DNA of 64,000 nt from UBA7662 sp943369355 (GTDB taxonomy: Bacteria; Bacteroidota; Bacteroidia; UBA7662). The stretch is from assembly GCA_943369355.1 (NCBI GenBank), contig CALRMX020000001.1:496001-560000 (forward strand), given 5' to 3'. The notes beneath the pieces were generated by a model. The model searched no databases and was not told the origin of the DNA. It saw only the letters and a list, made by a program, of their open reading frames with translations. The translations under genes and the position numbers were made by a program. Below are positions 1-8,364 of this stretch, piece by piece. How positions within the stretch are numbered: the stretch's first letter is position 1; each line of letters begins with the position of its first letter.

Positions 1-720
1 GTCGGTATAAGCAGTTTTGTACGGCGAACGGTTGATGAAATCAAGTACTTCTACCGCTTTGTCGTTGTGTAATTCTCTTTTATTCCCTTGGTCATCGGTA
101 CGATCAAAATCATAAATTCTGTACGTGATGTCGGAGGTTTGTTGGATTTCGGCTATCAAAAGTCCGGCACCAATGGTATGTATCCTGCCCGATGGCAAAA
201 AGAAAACATCACCCGCTTCCACTTGTTCGCGGTTCAAAAGCGACATCAATTCCCCATCGGCTAAGGCCTTTAAGTACTCTTCTCTTGTGGTATCGCGGTT
301 AAAGCCAGATATCAACGTTGCCCCTTCATCGGCATCCAATACGTACCACATTTCGGTTTTACCCTTACACCCATGCATACTCATGGCTTGTTCATCGTTC
401 GGATGCACCTGAATACTCAAATCTTCGCGAGCGTCCAAAAATTTTATAAGCAACGGAAACTCGTGTGAACTGTCGCGAAATACGCGTTTGCCAACTAAAG
501 AAGACTCGTATTGCTCAAAAAGCTCATGGAGTGACTTCCCTGCCAGCGGACCGGCGTTCACTCGGGTAAAATCGCCCTTCACCCCTGAAATTTCCCAGCT
601 TTCACCACAATTAGATGCGCTTCCAAAATCTTTACCGAGCACAGTTCTGATTTTATCACCTCCCCAAATTTTGGGTTTGAAGATGGGCTCAAATTGCAAA
701 GGGTATAAGGTCGATTTCAT
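1..720 (-). CDS. manA: mannose-6-phosphate isomerase, class I (3' part missing at the window edge)
   Basis: Interconverts mannose 6-phosphate and fructose 6-phosphate in the cytoplasm, feeding GDP-mannose synthesis. The first 240 codons are present and the frame is open at base 1. Visible family features are the early FKPKIWGG motif, the cupin metal-site segment IQVHPND, the KTEMWYV strand and LPSGRIHTIGAG, which together supply the usual zinc ligands (Gln, His, Glu, His). The ATG at 720 overlaps the TGA of pgi as ATGA, so the two isomerases sharing fructose 6-phosphate are probably translationally coupled. The family call is firm; the C-terminus cannot be seen. Confidence 0.88.
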   Translation of the reverse strand, partial: MKSTLYPLQFEPIFKPKIWGGDKIRTVLGKDFGSASNCGESWEISGVKGDFTRVNAGPLAGKSLHELFEQYESSLVGKRVFRDSSHEFPLLIKFLDAREDLSIQVHPNDEQAMSMHGCKGKTEMWYVLDADEGATLISGFNRDTTREEYLKALADGELMSLLNREQVEAGDVFFLPSGRIHTIGAGLLIAEIQQTSDITYRIYDFDRTDDQGNKRELHNDKAVEVLDFINRSPYKTAYTD

Positions 721-2366
721 TGTTTCAGTTTTTTCCAGTAGTTAATCAATCCGTTGGTGGATGAATCGTGCGAACTAACGGGCTCATCGTGCATTAATTC
801 TGGTAAGATGCGGTTGGCTAACTGTTTACCCAATTCCACTCCCCACTGATCAAAACTGTAAATATTCCAAATAATTCCCTGTACAAAAATTTTGTGCTCG
901 TATAGGGCAACGAGCATCCCTAAAGTTCGAGCATCGAGCTTCTTGACCAGAATGCTATTGGTGGGCCGATTACCTTCAAAAACCTTGAAAGGCGCAATTT
1001 TTTCTATTTCTGCATCAGATAAACCAAGTTTATTTAACTCCTTAATGACTTCGTCGAGCGATTTACCGTTCATCAAAGCTTCGGTTTGGGCAAAATAATT
1101 GGCCATGAGCTTTTCATGGTGGTCGCCCAATGCATTCCAACTTTGAGCAGGTGCTATAAAATCACACGGGATTAGCTGAGTACCTTGATGGATGAGTTGA
1201 TAAAAAGCGTGTTGACCATTCGTGCCTGGCTCACCCCAAATGATGGGACCTGTAGCATAATTCACCCGATTACCATCGCGGCCTACGTACTTGCCGTTAC
1301 TTTCCATATTGCCTTGTTGGAAATACGCTGCAAAGCGATGCAAATATTGGTCGTACGGTAAAAGCGCTTCGGAAGATGCCCCATAAAAATTGGTATACCA
1401 CAGGCCTAGTAATGCGAGCAATACTGGTGCGTTTTCCCGCAAAGGGGCTGTCCTAAAGTGCTGATCCATGCGATAAGCTCCTTCCAGAAGTTCTTCGAAC
1501 TGTTCGAAACCGATAGCTAAAACAATCGAAAGGCCGATGGCCGACCACAACGAGTATCGTCCTCCAACCCAATCCCAAAAGGGAAACATATTGGCCAAAT
1601 CAATTCCGAAGCGCGATACTTCATGGGCATTGGTACTCAAGGCCACAAAATGTTTGGCAACGGCACTTTCCTCCTTCGCAGCAGTAAGTAACCATGCCCT
1701 TGCGCTTAAAGCATTGGTCATGGTTTCTTGAGTCGTAAAGGTTTTCGACGCAATGAGAAAAAGCGTAGTGTCGGGATTGCATTTTTTTAGCGTTTCGACC
1801 AGATGCGTGCCATCTATATTACTCACAAAGTGCACATTCAGCCTGGTTTTAACCGCCTTGAGCGCTTCGGTCACCATTACTGGGCCTAGATCGCTACCGC
1901 CTATACCTATGTTGACTACATCGGTAATCATTTCGCCTGTGTAGCCTTTCCAATGGCCGTTGATCACTTGTTCTGAAAACGACTTCATTTGAGCAAGTAC
2001 GGCTCTCACCTCAGGCATAACATCCTCACCACCCACCAAAACTGGGCGTTCACTTCTGTTTCGAAGTGCGGTATGTAAAACCGCTCTATTTTCAGTCACG
2101 TTAATCGCCGCTCCGTTGAACATTTGTTCGATAGCAGCCGGCAGTCCGCATTCGCGAGCCAACTCAAGTAAGAGTTGCAGTGTTTCCTCTGAAACCCTGT
2201 TTTTGCTGTAATCGAGCAAGATGTCTTCGAACTGCAGCGAAAACCGCTCAAAACGCGCTGGATCGGCCTCAAAATGCTGTTTGATCGTCGTTGTAGCGTT
2301 ATTATGATAATGTTGCGCTAGTTGTTTCCACGCAATAGTTTTTGTTGGGTTGGTGTTTGGCAGCAT
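717..2366 (-). CDS. pgi: glucose-6-phosphate isomerase
   Basis: Cytoplasmic glycolysis and gluconeogenesis enzyme interconverting glucose 6-phosphate and fructose 6-phosphate. With the ATG at 2366 the protein has 549 residues, the usual long-form length. Signatures are NIGIGGSDLGP, GGRYSLWSAIGL, GNMESNGKYVGRDG, WGEPGTNGQHAFYQLIHQG (catalytic Glu and His) and the C-terminal SFDQWGVELGK with the catalytic Lys. The frame stays open 48 codons further upstream to 2510, but that stretch lies over yraN and does not resemble the family, so I reject it. The stop overlaps manA by four bases. The divergent yraN start lies only 19 bases away. Confidence 0.96.
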   Translation of the reverse strand: MLPNTNPTKTIAWKQLAQHYHNNATTTIKQHFEADPARFERFSLQFEDILLDYSKNRVSEETLQLLLELARECGLPAAIEQMFNGAAINVTENRAVLHTALRNRSERPVLVGGEDVMPEVRAVLAQMKSFSEQVINGHWKGYTGEMITDVVNIGIGGSDLGPVMVTEALKAVKTRLNVHFVSNIDGTHLVETLKKCNPDTTLFLIASKTFTTQETMTNALSARAWLLTAAKEESAVAKHFVALSTNAHEVSRFGIDLANMFPFWDWVGGRYSLWSAIGLSIVLAIGFEQFEELLEGAYRMDQHFRTAPLRENAPVLLALLGLWYTNFYGASSEALLPYDQYLHRFAAYFQQGNMESNGKYVGRDGNRVNYATGPIIWGEPGTNGQHAFYQLIHQGTQLIPCDFIAPAQSWNALGDHHEKLMANYFAQTEALMNGKSLDEVIKELNKLGLSDAEIEKIAPFKVFEGNRPTNSILVKKLDARTLGMLVALYEHKIFVQGIIWNIYSFDQWGVELGKQLANRILPELMHDEPVSSHDSSTNGLINYWKKLKQ

Positions 2367-2385
2367 GAGCCTTAAATTCAATTCA

Positions 2386-2760
2386 ATGGAACCGCAAAAT
2401 AAACAAACAGGCGCGGAAGGTGAACGTTTTGCCGAGAACTTCCTCAAGGAAAATGGCTGGGTGATACTCGCACGGAATTGGACGGTAGGTCCTTGGGAGC
2501 TCGACATCATCGCTCAAAAAGAAGATGTACTGGCCTTTGTGGAAGTAAAAACACTTACACAACCCGGCGGTTTCTATCCGGAGCGTCGCGCGAATCGACA
2601 AAAATTTCGAAATATGGCCAAAGCCGGCGACCTCTACCTGAGCACGCATCCCCACAATGGCCAAGTTCGATTTGATGTGATAGCCGTAACCTTGCTCCCG
2701 CACCCTCCCCAAATCGTACACTTTACCGACGTTTGGTTTCCGAATAATTTGGGAAGGTAA
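2386..2760 (+). CDS. yraN: YraN/UPF0102 family nuclease-fold protein
   Basis: A 124-residue protein of the UPF0102 family, which has a restriction-endonuclease-like fold. The family is widespread and its cellular role is poorly defined. Typical blocks are TGAEGERFAENFLKENGW at the N-terminus and ELDIIAQKEDVLAFVEVKT, which carries the Asp and Glu-x-Lys residues of the PD-(D/E)xK-like core. I chose ATG 2386 because the conserved block follows at once; ATG 2365 is possible but would overlap the divergent pgi start. prfB follows 30 bases downstream. Confidence 0.88.
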   Translation: MEPQNKQTGAEGERFAENFLKENGWVILARNWTVGPWELDIIAQKEDVLAFVEVKTLTQPGGFYPERRANRQKFRNMAKAGDLYLSTHPHNGQVRFDVIAVTLLPHPPQIVHFTDVWFPNNLGR

Positions 2761-2776
2761 AGTTGGCCCGATGTAC

Positions 2777-2784
2777 TATTTTTG
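2777..2784 (+). promoter_or_regulatory. -7 box of prfB promoter
   Basis: TATTTTTG fits the Bacteroidota -7 consensus TAnnTTTG and ends only six bases before the prfB ATG at 2791. Transcription normally starts a few bases after this box, so the mRNA may be leaderless or nearly so. I see no TTG at the ideal -33 distance. Confidence 0.5.
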
Positions 2785-2790
2785 CGCCTT

Positions 2791-3907
2791 ATGAGACTTG
2801 AACATCTGGAAGACTTGAGGGCGCGTGTGAAGGCCCTAAGGGGGTATCTTTGACGTGGACAGTAAAAAAGCGACAATCGCCGATGTAGAACAGCGTGCTG
2901 GCGCTCCTGGCTTTTGGGACGACCCTTCAAAAGCAGAGCAAATTATGCGCTCCATCAAATTGCCCAAACAATGGGTGGCTTCGTACGAAGAAGTGGTAGG
3001 AGCGCTTGGAGAGCTCGAAGTTTATTACGAATTCAATCAAGCCGATGAGCTTAGCGACGATGAGCTCGACAGCCAGTACAAACAAACGGTAGCGGTAATC
3101 GAAGCTTTAGAATTTAAAAATATGCTTCGTTCTGAAGAAGACCAGATGAGCGCGGTGCTCACCATCAACTCAGGGGCTGGTGGTACCGAAAGTCAAGATT
3201 GGGCTTCAATGCTCATGCGCATGTACCTCATGTGGGGAGAGAAACAAGGCTTTACTATACGTGAACTTGAACTCACCGATGGTGAAGAGGCCGGTATCAA
3301 ATCGGTTTCGCTGGAATTTAATGGCGATTTTGCTTACGGTTACCTCAAAGGTGAGAGTGGTGTTCACCGTTTGGTGCGCATCTCCCCTTACGATTCCAAC
3401 GCCCGCCGACATACTTCGTTTGCGTCGGTATACGCTTACCCGCTAGTCGACGATAGTATCAACATTGAAATTAATCCCGCGGACATTGAAATACAAACTT
3501 CTCGATCGGGTGGCGCAGGTGGACAGAACGTGAACAAAGTGGAAACCAAAGTTCAGTTAACCCACAAGCCCACGGGAATTGTGATTGTTTGTCAAGTTGA
3601 ACGCTCACAAGTCGCCAACCGAGAAAGGGCTATGCAAATGTTGAAGTCGCAACTCTACGAACTGGAGTTACGAAAGCGCAACGAAGCACGCGATGCCATA
3701 GAAAGCACCAAGAAGAAGATCGAGTGGGGATCACAAATCCGTTCATACGTTTTACATCCCTACAAGCTGATTAAGGACGTAAGAACAGGTTGTGAAACAT
3801 CGAATGTGCAAGCTGTTTTGGATGGCGAATTAGACGAATTCATCAAAGCCTACTTGATGGGTGCAAACGAAGGTACTACTGCCGACGTGCTTGATGATCT
3901 GGATTAG
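2791..3907 (+). CDS. prfB: peptide chain release factor 2 (programmed +1 frameshift)
   Basis: Releases nascent peptides at UGA and UAA codons. Translation starts at ATG 2791 and reads 20 codons (MRLEHLEDLRARVKALRGYL) to an in-frame TGA at 2851-2853. A +1 shift on the CTT codon skips T2851 and continues with GAC at 2852, giving 371 residues. The joined LRGYLD matches RF2 at the same place in other bacteria. Downstream are the GGQ loop (SRSGGAGGQNVNK), which catalyses release, and the codon-recognition loop, which reads SPY here instead of the usual SPF. A GTG at 2855 could be mistaken for the start, but that would remove a conserved helix. The shift lets RF2 level control its own synthesis. 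Confidence 0.95.
2839..2854 (+). promoter_or_regulatory. RF2 programmed frameshift site
   Basis: AGGGGG (2839-2844), three bases TAT, the slippery CTT (2848-2850), TGA (2851-2853) and a following C reproduce the classical RF2 recoding signal base for base. The SD-like hexamer is placed to pair with 16S rRNA while CTT is in the P site. When RF2 is scarce, slow termination at TGA favours the +1 slip. Confidence 0.95.
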
Positions 3908-3961
3908 ATTATCTCAATCACAGCGGTGTATTAGTGGATTTTGGTGCTTAACTTCGAAAGC

Positions 3962-5365
3962 ATGAGTGACGCACTGAAACAACTATTCGAAGCACAAAAA
4001 TCGAAAGCATTAGAACTACGTCAAAGCAGTAGTCGGGAGCGACTGAGGCATTTATTTGCCTTAAAAGATGCTGTTTCTTTTTACGAACAAGATCTGCTGA
4101 AAGCCATGTATGCCGATTTCAGGAAACCCGAAACCGACGTATGGCTCACCGAGATAGCATTATTCTACAAAGAAATGCAGTGGATAAGTCGTCGCCTTGC
4201 TGGATGGATGCAGCCCAGAAAGGTGGGCACTCCTTTCCCCTATTTTCTAGGCAATTCAAGCGTATATCGCGAACCGAAAGGCAGAGTGCTGATCATTAGT
4301 CCTTGGAATTTTCCGATTCAATTGCTTCTTATTCCACTAATTGGGGCTATAGCGGGTGGTAATACGGCCATCTTAAAACCATCTGAATTCACCCCTCATA
4401 CGAGTGCCGTACTTGAAAAAATTATCAAAAGAGCATTTCAAGACGATCATATTGCTTTGGTTCAAGGTGACGCGACGGTGAGTAAAGCGCTGTTAAACTT
4501 GCCATTCGATCACATCTTTTTTACTGGCTCTACAGCAGTCGGTAAACTGGTAATGGAAGCAGCATCGAAGCATTTAAGCGAGCTTACCCTCGAACTTGGA
4601 GGCAAATCGGCCGTGGTAGTCGATGAATCAGCTAATCTGGACGAGCTCGCTGAGAAGTTGGTTTGGGGGAAAACCATCAATGCCGGACAATCGTGCGTTG
4701 CACCCGACTATGTATTGATGAACGAGCAAATGATTCCTTTGCTTGTTGGCAAATTGAAGAAGTATCATGAGCAGCTTTTCCCAGGCGATGCTTGGAAAAC
4801 CAATATGTGTGGAATCGTCAACGAGCATCATTTCAACAGATTGGTACAGTTGTACGACGATGCTACAACTAAAGGAGCGGTACTTGAATTGGGTGGACAG
4901 CAAGATGACGAAAGCCGCGCTTTCTCTCTAACGGTGCTTTCACATGTCTCTACGGATATGCGGGTGCTCCAAGAAGAAATTTTCGGGCCAATTTTGCCCA
5001 TTATTGGGGTAAAACATCTCGAGGAGGCAATAGAATACATCAACCAAGGCGAAAAACCACTGGCGCTGTACGCTTTTGGCAGAAATACGCAGGCAATTCA
5101 TCGACTGGCGAGAGAAACCAGCTCGGGTGCATTGACGGTAAACGATTTTAAGGTTCATTTTGCGAATCCGAATCTACCTTTTGGTGGTGTAAACCATAGT
5201 GGAATTGGCAGGTATCACGGCTGGTACAGCTTTGAGACTTTTACCCATGAAAAAGCCATTTTCCATCAAACTCGTTGGATTAACGTGAACAAAGCACTGT
5301 ATCCACCGCTCACAAAATTAGGCCGACTTGTAACTAAGTTTCTTGTAGCAACTTTTAAGAGATGA
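3962..5365 (+). CDS. aldehyde dehydrogenase family protein (class 3-like)
   Basis: NAD(P)-dependent oxidation of aldehydes to carboxylic acids; the substrate is not evident. The protein has 467 residues from ATG 3962, chosen over a GTG at 3941 because the class 3 family begins close to this point. Family motifs are ISPWNFPIQL, LKPSEFTPHTS, the coenzyme loop FTGSTAVGK, the general-base Glu in LTLELGGKS, the catalytic Cys in NAGQSCVAPDY and PFGGVNHSGIGRYHG. It resembles the fatty-aldehyde or coniferyl-aldehyde branch. Its end overlaps the csaA start as ATGA. Confidence 0.9.
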   Translation: MSDALKQLFEAQKSKALELRQSSSRERLRHLFALKDAVSFYEQDLLKAMYADFRKPETDVWLTEIALFYKEMQWISRRLAGWMQPRKVGTPFPYFLGNSSVYREPKGRVLIISPWNFPIQLLLIPLIGAIAGGNTAILKPSEFTPHTSAVLEKIIKRAFQDDHIALVQGDATVSKALLNLPFDHIFFTGSTAVGKLVMEAASKHLSELTLELGGKSAVVVDESANLDELAEKLVWGKTINAGQSCVAPDYVLMNEQMIPLLVGKLKKYHEQLFPGDAWKTNMCGIVNEHHFNRLVQLYDDATTKGAVLELGGQQDDESRAFSLTVLSHVSTDMRVLQEEIFGPILPIIGVKHLEEAIEYINQGEKPLALYAFGRNTQAIHRLARETSSGALTVNDFKVHFANPNLPFGGVNHSGIGRYHGWYSFETFTHEKAIFHQTRWINVNKALYPPLTKLGRLVTKFLVATFKR

Positions 5366-5703
5366 GTGAATTTTTGGAGTGGTCAGAATTTGAGCGGGTA
5401 CAAATACGTACGGGTACAATAATTCGAGCTGAAGTTTTTGCCGAAGCCAAAAAGCCCGCTTACAAACTTTGGATAGACTTTGGGGTGGAGCTTGGGACAA
5501 AAAAATCATCGGCACAGCTCACTGCTCATTATAGCGTTGATGAATTGATTGGTAAACAGATAGTTGCAGTAGTCAATTTCCAACCGAAACAAATAGGCCC
5601 AATACACTCCGAATGTTTGGTATTAGGTGCTTTAGAACCTTCCGGTGGAGTGGTATTGCTCCAAACAGAGAGGCCAATTGCTAACGGTTTGCGAATAGCC
5701 TGA
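5362..5703 (+). CDS. csaA: CsaA-type tRNA-binding domain protein
   Basis: A stand-alone OB-fold tRNA-binding domain of 113 residues, the size of CsaA, which in Bacillus has chaperone activity linked to protein export. Characteristic segments are VQIRTGTIIRAEVF at the N-terminus, KLWIDFGVELGTKKSSAQLTAHY in the middle and FQPKQIGPIHSECLVLG near the end. It is coupled by an ATGA overlap to the aldehyde dehydrogenase gene. Its TGA directly abuts the convergent delta-60 gene with no intervening base. Confidence 0.9.
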   Translation: MSEFLEWSEFERVQIRTGTIIRAEVFAEAKKPAYKLWIDFGVELGTKKSSAQLTAHYSVDELIGKQIVAVVNFQPKQIGPIHSECLVLGALEPSGGVVLLQTERPIANGLRIA

Positions 5704-7788
5704 TTAATAAATCAGCTGTTTCTTATGCACCTTTGTGTTTTCGGAAGTGAACTCCCAAAAGTACATGCCTGCAGGTAACATTTGAAGGATAAGCGCGTTA
5801 GTGCCCTCCGTAATCTCACCCATGTACAACTGTCTACCACTCGCATCGAGCAATGCTACTTGCATTCGCTGCGATGATGATATGGTGAAATGATCTTTAC
5901 CCGGATTAGGAAATACGCTAATTCCTAAATCATCCATTTGTTTTACCGAAGTGAAAACCAAGTTGTAACATGCACTGGTGTCGATACAATTTTGGTTACT
6001 CACGCGCACTGCATAGGTTCCCGAAGTAGTGGGCGTAAATTGGCGTGAATTGGCGTTAGAAATCACGGTAAAACCAGTATTGCAGTTGAGCCATTGATAA
6101 TTCACGTTGATAGCTTGTGCTGTTAATTGATTATTGAGCTGAACAACGTTAAGGTCGAGGCTGTCAACTACCACTTCCTGAGTTTGTGTACTTGTATTAC
6201 CAGTCGAATCGGTGAACGACCAGATAATGTTGTAGGTGCCTGCTGTGTTTAATGGCAAGGGTACATTGCTTTGACCCACTATGGTTCCCGAACAGTTATC
6301 TAAGGCCGCAGGCGCTGCTAAAGAGAGTCCGCATAGACCCGTTACACGCGGCAAATTGGCAAGCAGTGGAACTGGAGCTAGCGTATCGCGTACTACAAGT
6401 ACAATAGAGTCGCAAGGTCCGGGAGCAATACAACTTCCTTCAGCTCGTGCATAATACGTGGTGGTCACGTTCGGACGGACAAAAATATTAGTGCCACTTC
6501 CCAGTGAGGTGCCACCACAACTTCCTGCATACCAACGCCATGAGGTGGCTGAGCCCAAGTTTCCTGTAAGACTTAAACTCACTAGATTACCCGGACATTG
6601 CAGGGTGGATGTAGGTCCGCTAATGAGTGGTTGCCCTGCTCCTATAGCGCCCCCATTGGCGGTAAGTCGGGCCACACGACCAGTAGCTATGCCACCGATT
6701 TGAGAGAAAACACCTCCTATGATTAAACTAGAGTCGGGCAGCTCTATCACCGAGTGTATTGTACCATTGGAGGAGGCACAGCTCGCTGAGGGGAAAAGCA
6801 ACCCTCCAAATTGATCCAATATGGCCACACGATCACTAGGTAGTCCGTTCACCGTTGTAAAATCACCACCTATAAACGTATTGCCATTTTTTTGCACTTT
6901 TAAGGCTCTCAAGGTACTGTTCACCCCTAAACCGGGTGTAAACGAACTATCCAATGCTCCATCGGGCATGAGCCGTACAATTCGATTAATCGACTGACCG
7001 TTAAAAGTGGTAAAACCACCTCCTACTACAATACGCCCATCGGAAGTTAAATCGATTGCGAGAACCGGCCCACCAAATCCACTTCCTATACGAAAAGTGG
7101 TGTCCAATTGCCCATTCGGATGAATTCTAAAAAGTCGGCCAACCGGCTGTCCATTGTAAAGCGTTACCGTTCCTCCTATCAAAACTTTGTCGTCGGGCTG
7201 TATGTAGATTACCTCTATAAGTTGATTGGTCCCCGTACCACCTACATTAAATGTTGTGTCGCGTTGACCGTTGGCCAGCAACTTTACTGGCTGGCTTATC
7301 AAATTCCCTTGAAGTCGATTAAAAAATCCACCCACGAGCACATCTCCGTTTGTATATGCATCTAATCCCGTGATTTCATTGTTGAAACCAGTGCCTATGG
7401 CAAAAGAAGGATCGGCAGCTCCTGAAGTATCTATTCGTAAAAAATTACCATGAGTAACGCCTTGATACGAGCCGAATGCACCTCCCAAATACACTTTCCC
7501 ATTCGGCAAGGCTTTTAACTCTTGTATTCGTGTATCCACTCCTGTACCAACCGAAAAACTGCCATCGCGGTTGCCGTTGGCTAATGTACGCACCAAACCT
7601 TTACCCGAAACTCCACCATACGTCAAGAATGACCCGCCTAGCAGGACTTTCCCATTTGGGGTGAGTTCTACAGCATGGATGGCTCCATTGGCGCCTCCCC
7701 CAACTGGAAAAGCCGTATCGAGTATGAGGCTCTGAGCAAAGGCAGATGTTACAGATAGAACACAACAAATCAACAATCGGTAAACCAT
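5704..7788 (-). CDS. secreted delta-60 repeat (beta-propeller-like) protein with T9SS sorting domain
   Basis: A 694-residue exported protein. A signal peptide (MVYRLLICCVLSVTSAFAQ) precedes about seven delta-60 repeats of roughly 50 residues (units such as PNGKVLLGGSF and LANGQRDTTFNVG). Next come a Cys-containing Ig-like module, a HYR-like module (DNCSGTIVGQSN to TYNIIWSFTD) and a second Ig-like module. The C-terminus is a type A sorting domain beginning ISVFPNPGKDHF, which directs export by the type IX system. I chose ATG 7788 because it starts the signal peptide; the frame is open to 7848. The ligand or surface role is unknown. It converges on csaA. Confidence 0.88.
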   Translation of the reverse strand: MVYRLLICCVLSVTSAFAQSLILDTAFPVGGGANGAIHAVELTPNGKVLLGGSFLTYGGVSGKGLVRTLANGNRDGSFSVGTGVDTRIQELKALPNGKVYLGGAFGSYQGVTHGNFLRIDTSGAADPSFAIGTGFNNEITGLDAYTNGDVLVGGFFNRLQGNLISQPVKLLANGQRDTTFNVGGTGTNQLIEVIYIQPDDKVLIGGTVTLYNGQPVGRLFRIHPNGQLDTTFRIGSGFGGPVLAIDLTSDGRIVVGGGFTTFNGQSINRIVRLMPDGALDSSFTPGLGVNSTLRALKVQKNGNTFIGGDFTTVNGLPSDRVAILDQFGGLLFPSASCASSNGTIHSVIELPDSSLIIGGVFSQIGGIATGRVARLTANGGAIGAGQPLISGPTSTLQCPGNLVSLSLTGNLGSATSWRWYAGSCGGTSLGSGTNIFVRPNVTTTYYARAEGSCIAPGPCDSIVLVVRDTLAPVPLLANLPRVTGLCGLSLAAPAALDNCSGTIVGQSNVPLPLNTAGTYNIIWSFTDSTGNTSTQTQEVVVDSLDLNVVQLNNQLTAQAINVNYQWLNCNTGFTVISNANSRQFTPTTSGTYAVRVSNQNCIDTSACYNLVFTSVKQMDDLGISVFPNPGKDHFTISSSQRMQVALLDASGRQLYMGEITEGTNALILQMLPAGMYFWEFTSENTKVHKKQLIY

Positions 7789-7884
7789 GAGGCCTAAAAC
7801 ATTGGTTTTGAGCTTGAAATATACCAAACGTGCTTTAATAAGCAACAAACTTGGCCCAAATTCTAAACCACACCGCTGAAAGCA

Positions 7885-8364
7885 CTACTTCTTTTGATTT
7901 GGATTAGCTTCCCACTTCTTCCAATTCGTGTCGGCTTGTCGTTTCAGCTTAGGTTCATTTTTGTTCCAGTCGAGCAAGGTATTCGTGAAAAACTTATTGT
8001 AGAAGAGATAGGCTTTCCCGTCGATGATTTTGAAGGTTTTTGGATCTACCTCTACTTTCTCGCCATAATCACCCATGGCAAAAGCACACCACCCACCGTA
8101 AGCAGGCAGATACTTTTCGGGTGAAGCCAAAAAAAGCTCTTTGTTTTTGACAGATGAAAACCAATAAATGGTGTCTTTATAGCGTACTGCAAGTTTTGCA
8201 CTTCCCTTTACGGCCGCATTTTCACGCAGGTAGGAAACAGGATCATATCCTTCTATGGCCACCCCTTCTTTATTGGTATTGAGATGTTGAGCCCATAACT
8301 CAGTTTCAGAAAGCAGAAAGAAAATTGAGCTCAGCAGAATAACGGCATACTTGTTCATTTTCAT
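7885..8364 (-). CDS. exported YHS domain protein
   Basis: A 159-residue protein with an N-terminal signal peptide ending near ETELWAQ. A YHS domain follows (AIEGYDPVSYLRENAAVKGS, then DTIYWFSSVKNKELFLASPEKYLPAYGGWCAFAM). YHS domains are small, often metal-associated modules, and exported stand-alone copies are common in Bacteroidota and Proteobacteria. No biochemical role can be given. The ATG overlaps the TGA of the Omp28-like gene as ATGA, so the two exported proteins form an operon. Confidence 0.85.
   Translation of the reverse strand: MKMNKYAVILLSSIFFLLSETELWAQHLNTNKEGVAIEGYDPVSYLRENAAVKGSAKLAVRYKDTIYWFSSVKNKELFLASPEKYLPAYGGWCAFAMGDYGEKVEVDPKTFKIIDGKAYLFYNKFFTNTLLDWNKNEPKLKRQADTNWKKWEANPNQKK

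Noticed and set aside
2367..2510. N-terminal extension of Pgi by 48 residues
   Set aside because: It is unlike glucose-6-phosphate isomerases and lies opposite yraN.
2383..2721. A 112-codon minus-strand frame opposite yraN
   Set aside because: Antisense shadow of a conserved gene; no recognisable protein.
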